Shown: positions 57,930 through 64,000 of the stretch, in pieces | Position numbering within the stretch: the stretch's first letter is position 1 | How the letters are laid out: each line of letters opens with the position of its first letter | NCBI RefSeq assembly: GCF_003574835.2 | Contig: NZ_CP063196.1 | Span: 3,534,001-3,598,000, forward strand | Direction of reading: 5' to 3' | DNA: 64,000 nt | Source: Thermobifida halotolerans | GTDB lineage: Bacteria; Actinomycetota; Actinomycetes; Streptosporangiales; Streptosporangiaceae | Made by a program: the position numbers and the translations under genes | The notes under the pieces: model-generated | What the model was told of the DNA's origin: nothing | The model's database searches: none | What the model saw: the letters and a program-made list of their open reading frames with translations, nothing else

Positions 57930-58059
57930 TCTCTGCCAGACATACGGAAAACCAGAGGAGAAAACTACTCGACCACACGGCTCCTGGACAGTGGGGCGCG
58001 GGGAGAAAATACGGCGGTTCGTGAGGATCCGCCTCGCGGCGGCGAAGTTTCCGAACGCC

Positions 58060-58095
58060 GTGACGCCCCCGTCCCGGAGGGGACGGGGGCGTCAC
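58060..58095 (-). terminator. Terminator of guaB3
   Basis: GTGACGCCCCCGTCCC and its exact complement around GGAG, 43 bp beyond the guaB3 stop. Confidence 0.82.
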
Positions 58096-58138
58096 GGGAT
58101 GTCACCGGACCACGGGCCCTCGCGGCTCGACCGCCCGC

Positions 58139-59251
58139 TCAGTTCGGCGCCACCACGACCTCGACCCGCTGGAACTCCTTCAGTTCGGTGTACCCGGCGG
58201 TCGCCATGGTGCGGCGCAGTGCGCCCATGAGGTTCATCGACCCGTCGCTGGTGGAGGCCGGGCCGTGCAGGATCGCCTCCAGGGTGCCGATCGTGCCGAC
58301 GTCCACGCGCTCGCCCCGGGGCAGTTCGTGGTGGTGCGCCTCGCTGCCCCAGTGGTAGCCGCCCCCGGGGGCCTCGGCCGCGCGCGCCAGCGGGGAGCCG
58401 ACCATGACGGCGTCCGCGCCGCACGCCAGCGCCTTGGCGATGTCGCCGCTGCGCGTCATGCCGCCGTCGGCGATGACGTGGACGTACCGGCCGCCGGACT
58501 CGTCCAGGTAGTCGCGGCGGGCCGCCGCGACGTCGCCGATCGCGCTGGCCATGGGCACCGCCACCCCGAGCACGCTGCGGGTGGTGTGTCCCGAGCCGCC
58601 GCCGAAGCCGACGAGTACGCCCGCCGCGCCGGTGCGCATCAGGTGCAGGGCCGCGGTGTAGGTGGCGCAGCCCCCGACCACCACGGGGACGTCGAGGTCG
58701 TAGATGAACTGCTTGAGGTTGAGCGGTTCGGCGCGGCCCGAGACGTGCTCGGCCGAGACCGTCGTGCCGCGGATGACGAAGATGTCCACACCGGCGTCGA
58801 TCACGGCCTTGTGGTACTGGGCGGTGCGCTGCGGGGACAGGCGCGCGGCGGTGACCACACCGGCCCGGCGGACCTCCTCGATGCGGCGGCCGATCAGTTC
58901 CTCCCTGATCGGCTCGGCGTAGATCTCCTGGAGCCTGCGGGTGGCCGTGTCGTCGTCGAGTTCCCGGATCTCGGCGAGCAGCGGTTCGGGGTCCTCGTAG
59001 CGGGTCCACAGCCCCTCGAGATCGAGCACCCCCAGTCCGCCCAGCTCTCCGACGGCCACGGCGGTCTTCGGCGAGACCACGCTGTCCATGGGACTCACCA
59101 TCAGCGGCGTGTCGAACCGGTAGGCGTCGATCTGCCACGCGATGGAGACCTCTTCGGGGTCTCGGGTGCGTCGTGCGGGCACGATCCCGATCTCGTCGAG
59201 CTCGTACGCCCGCCGTCCGGCCTTGCCCAGCCCGATCTCAACCTGAGCCAA
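58139..59251 (-). CDS. guaB3: GuaB3-family IMP dehydrogenase-related protein
   Basis: 370 residues from a TTG start (AGGAG 9 bases upstream). TIM-barrel IMPDH-like, without CBS domains: FDTPLMVSPMDSVVSP, VDIFVIRGTTVSAEHVS, GGCATYTAALHLMRTGAAGVLVGFG, HVIADGGMTRSGDIAKALACGADAVMVG. In place of the catalytic GSxCxT loop it has GGGSGHTTRSVLG, so the active-site cysteine of true IMPDH is absent. Such paralogs are a constant companion of guaB in actinobacteria and probably act in purine metabolism on a different substrate or as reductases. Confidence 0.9.
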   Translation of the reverse strand: MAQVEIGLGKAGRRAYELDEIGIVPARRTRDPEEVSIAWQIDAYRFDTPLMVSPMDSVVSPKTAVAVGELGGLGVLDLEGLWTRYEDPEPLLAEIRELDDDTATRRLQEIYAEPIREELIGRRIEEVRRAGVVTAARLSPQRTAQYHKAVIDAGVDIFVIRGTTVSAEHVSGRAEPLNLKQFIYDLDVPVVVGGCATYTAALHLMRTGAAGVLVGFGGGSGHTTRSVLGVAVPMASAIGDVAAARRDYLDESGGRYVHVIADGGMTRSGDIAKALACGADAVMVGSPLARAAEAPGGGYHWGSEAHHHELPRGERVDVGTIGTLEAILHGPASTSDGSMNLMGALRRTMATAGYTELKEFQRVEVVVAPN

Positions 59252-59433
59252 CGCTGTGATCTCCTCTGCAGTCCGTGGAGCCGCCCCGCACGGCGGCGGG
59301 GGTTTCGGTCAGGGCCGGAGCACCGATGCGGTCGACCGGCGATGACCACCGGCCGCGAGTCTACCGCCGGGCGGGCGGGCCGCCCGTCTCCCGCCGCCCG
59401 CCCGGCGCGGGAACGGGGACGGGGAGCGGGCGG

Positions 59434-61711
<2,278 letters not shown>

Positions 61712-61759
61712 GATTCCGGGCAACAGAATGGTTACATTCGGGACTATTCTCGCGTGGCC

Positions 61760-61797
61760 CCACGCGTGTCCCGGGCCTACACCCGGGACACGCGTGG
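61760..61797 (-). terminator. Terminator of the groESL operon
   Basis: Perfect 16-bp arms (CCACGCGTGTCCCGGG and complement) around CCTACA, 39 bp past the groEL stop. Confidence 0.85.
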
Positions 61798-61836
61798 TAG
61801 GCGTCCGCTGCCCCGCCGAAGCGGAGGGCGCCGGAA

Positions 61837-63561
<1,725 letters not shown>

Positions 63562-63592
63562 TCAAACCTTGCTCGGAAGGATGTTCCGGGGC

Positions 63593-63904
63593 TTACTTCT
63601 CGACGATCGCGAGCAGGTCGCGAGCGGAGAGGACGAGGTACTCCTCACCGTCGTACTTGACCTCGGTGCCGCCGTACTTGCTGTAGAGGACGACGTCGCC
63701 CTCCTTGACGTCCAGCGGGATGCGCTTGTCGCCCTCGTCGTCCCAGCGGCCCGGGCCCACGGCCAGGACCCTGCCCTCCTGCGGCTTCTCCTTGGCGGTG
63801 TCCGGGATGACCAGGCCGGACGCGGTGGTCTGCTCGGCCTCCAGAGGCTGGACGACGACGCGGTCCTCCAGCGGCTTGAGCACGGTCTTGGTGGCGGTCG
63901 ACAC
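63593..63904 (-). CDS. groES: 10-kDa chaperonin
   Basis: 103 residues from GTG 63904, with GGGGAGG about 8 bases upstream. [20 protein letters not shown], the mobile loop [28 protein letters not shown] and [22 protein letters not shown] match the family. It caps GroEL. First gene of groES-groEL. Confidence 0.97.
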   Translation of the reverse strand: MSTATKTVLKPLEDRVVVQPLEAEQTTASGLVIPDTAKEKPQEGRVLAVGPGRWDDEGDKRIPLDVKEGDVVLYSKYGGTEVKYDGEEYLVLSARDLLAIVEK

Positions 63905-63919
63905 GGTGTGACCTCCCCC

Positions 63920-63934
63920 TTCAGAATTTCTGAA
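63920..63934. promoter_or_regulatory. Perfect palindrome in the groES leader
   Basis: TTCAGAA-T-TTCTGAA, 7-bp arms, 16 bp upstream of the groES start and next to its ribosome binding site. No CIRCE element (CTGGCACTC-N9-GAGTGCCAG or relatives) is visible between here and the window end, although only 96 bp of upstream sequence is available. Confidence 0.5.
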
Positions 63935-64000
63935 CAATGAATGGCATGCAGACAAAAGGGACGACCACGGCGGCCTGCCGTCGCGGGTGCCAGACCAACC

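Noticed and set aside
63985-63993. GGGTGCCAG at the window edge as half of a CIRCE element
   Set aside because: The partner half-site is absent at the required 9-bp spacing on the visible side, and the other orientation does not fit.

Overview
This is chromosomal DNA from a high-G+C actinobacterium. The pattern fits Nocardiopsaceae (Thermobifida/Nocardiopsis-like), although no species can be named from sequence alone. Supporting signs are strong G/C third-codon bias with many GTG starts, a tRNA-free 16S-23S spacer, the LpdA-type flavoprotein, DUF3017 and DUF6350 proteins near folD/purHN/sucCD, ShbA sigma factor next to guaB/guaB3, and a groES-groEL operon whose GroEL has a His-rich tail.

Layout. 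1-7.4 kb: the 3' part of a biotin-dependent carboxylase alpha subunit, then two related secreted/membrane proteins that share an undescribed Cys/His module (1705-2615 and 6037-7323). Between them lies a visibly lower-G+C block (2635-5191) of four minus-strand genes encoding small membrane/coiled-coil proteins. The block is bracketed by two copies of the same 138-bp gene end, one intact and one a pseudogene remnant. 7.4-20.4 kb: LpdA-like flavoprotein, gamma-glutamylcyclotransferase, adenosine deaminase, M20 amidohydrolase, YbdK-type ligase, a degenerate galactokinase-like protein, an LCP ligase, icd, a DUF3017 protein and an FHA-winged-helix protein. 20.4-29.7 kb: one-carbon/purine genes (folD, purH, purN), a DUF6350 membrane protein, sucCD and a TauE/SafE transporter.

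29.9-36.4 kb: a complete rRNA operon on the minus strand (16S 33558-35092, 23S about 30104-33188, 5S 29900-30016). Its upstream region holds a conserved leader motif, candidate promoters and an unusual array of three near-identical 222-bp tandem units, each built from three sub-units of about 74 bp. 36.4-46.9 kb: pcrA, a nucleoside hydrolase, a PspC-linked two-component system with a divergent PspC/toastrack membrane protein, a CoxS-CoxM pair with no CoxL, and two exported proteins. 46.9-57.9 kb: guaA, an aldehyde dehydrogenase and FAD monooxygenase divergent across two palindromic operators, galE, a DUF4097 lipoprotein, a Pnkp-like kinase-phosphatase without ligase, glpD and a lytic transglycosylase. 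58.1-64 kb: guaB3, guaB, shbA, groEL and groES.

Purine metabolism recurs through the window: purN-purH-folD build IMP, guaB and guaA take IMP to GMP, and adenosine deaminase and the nucleoside hydrolase salvage. Icd and SucCD are TCA-cycle steps. Three genes carry apparent -1 frameshifts (about 2450, 5050 and 45231). Two sit at homopolymers, so single-base under-calls must be excluded before reading biology into them.
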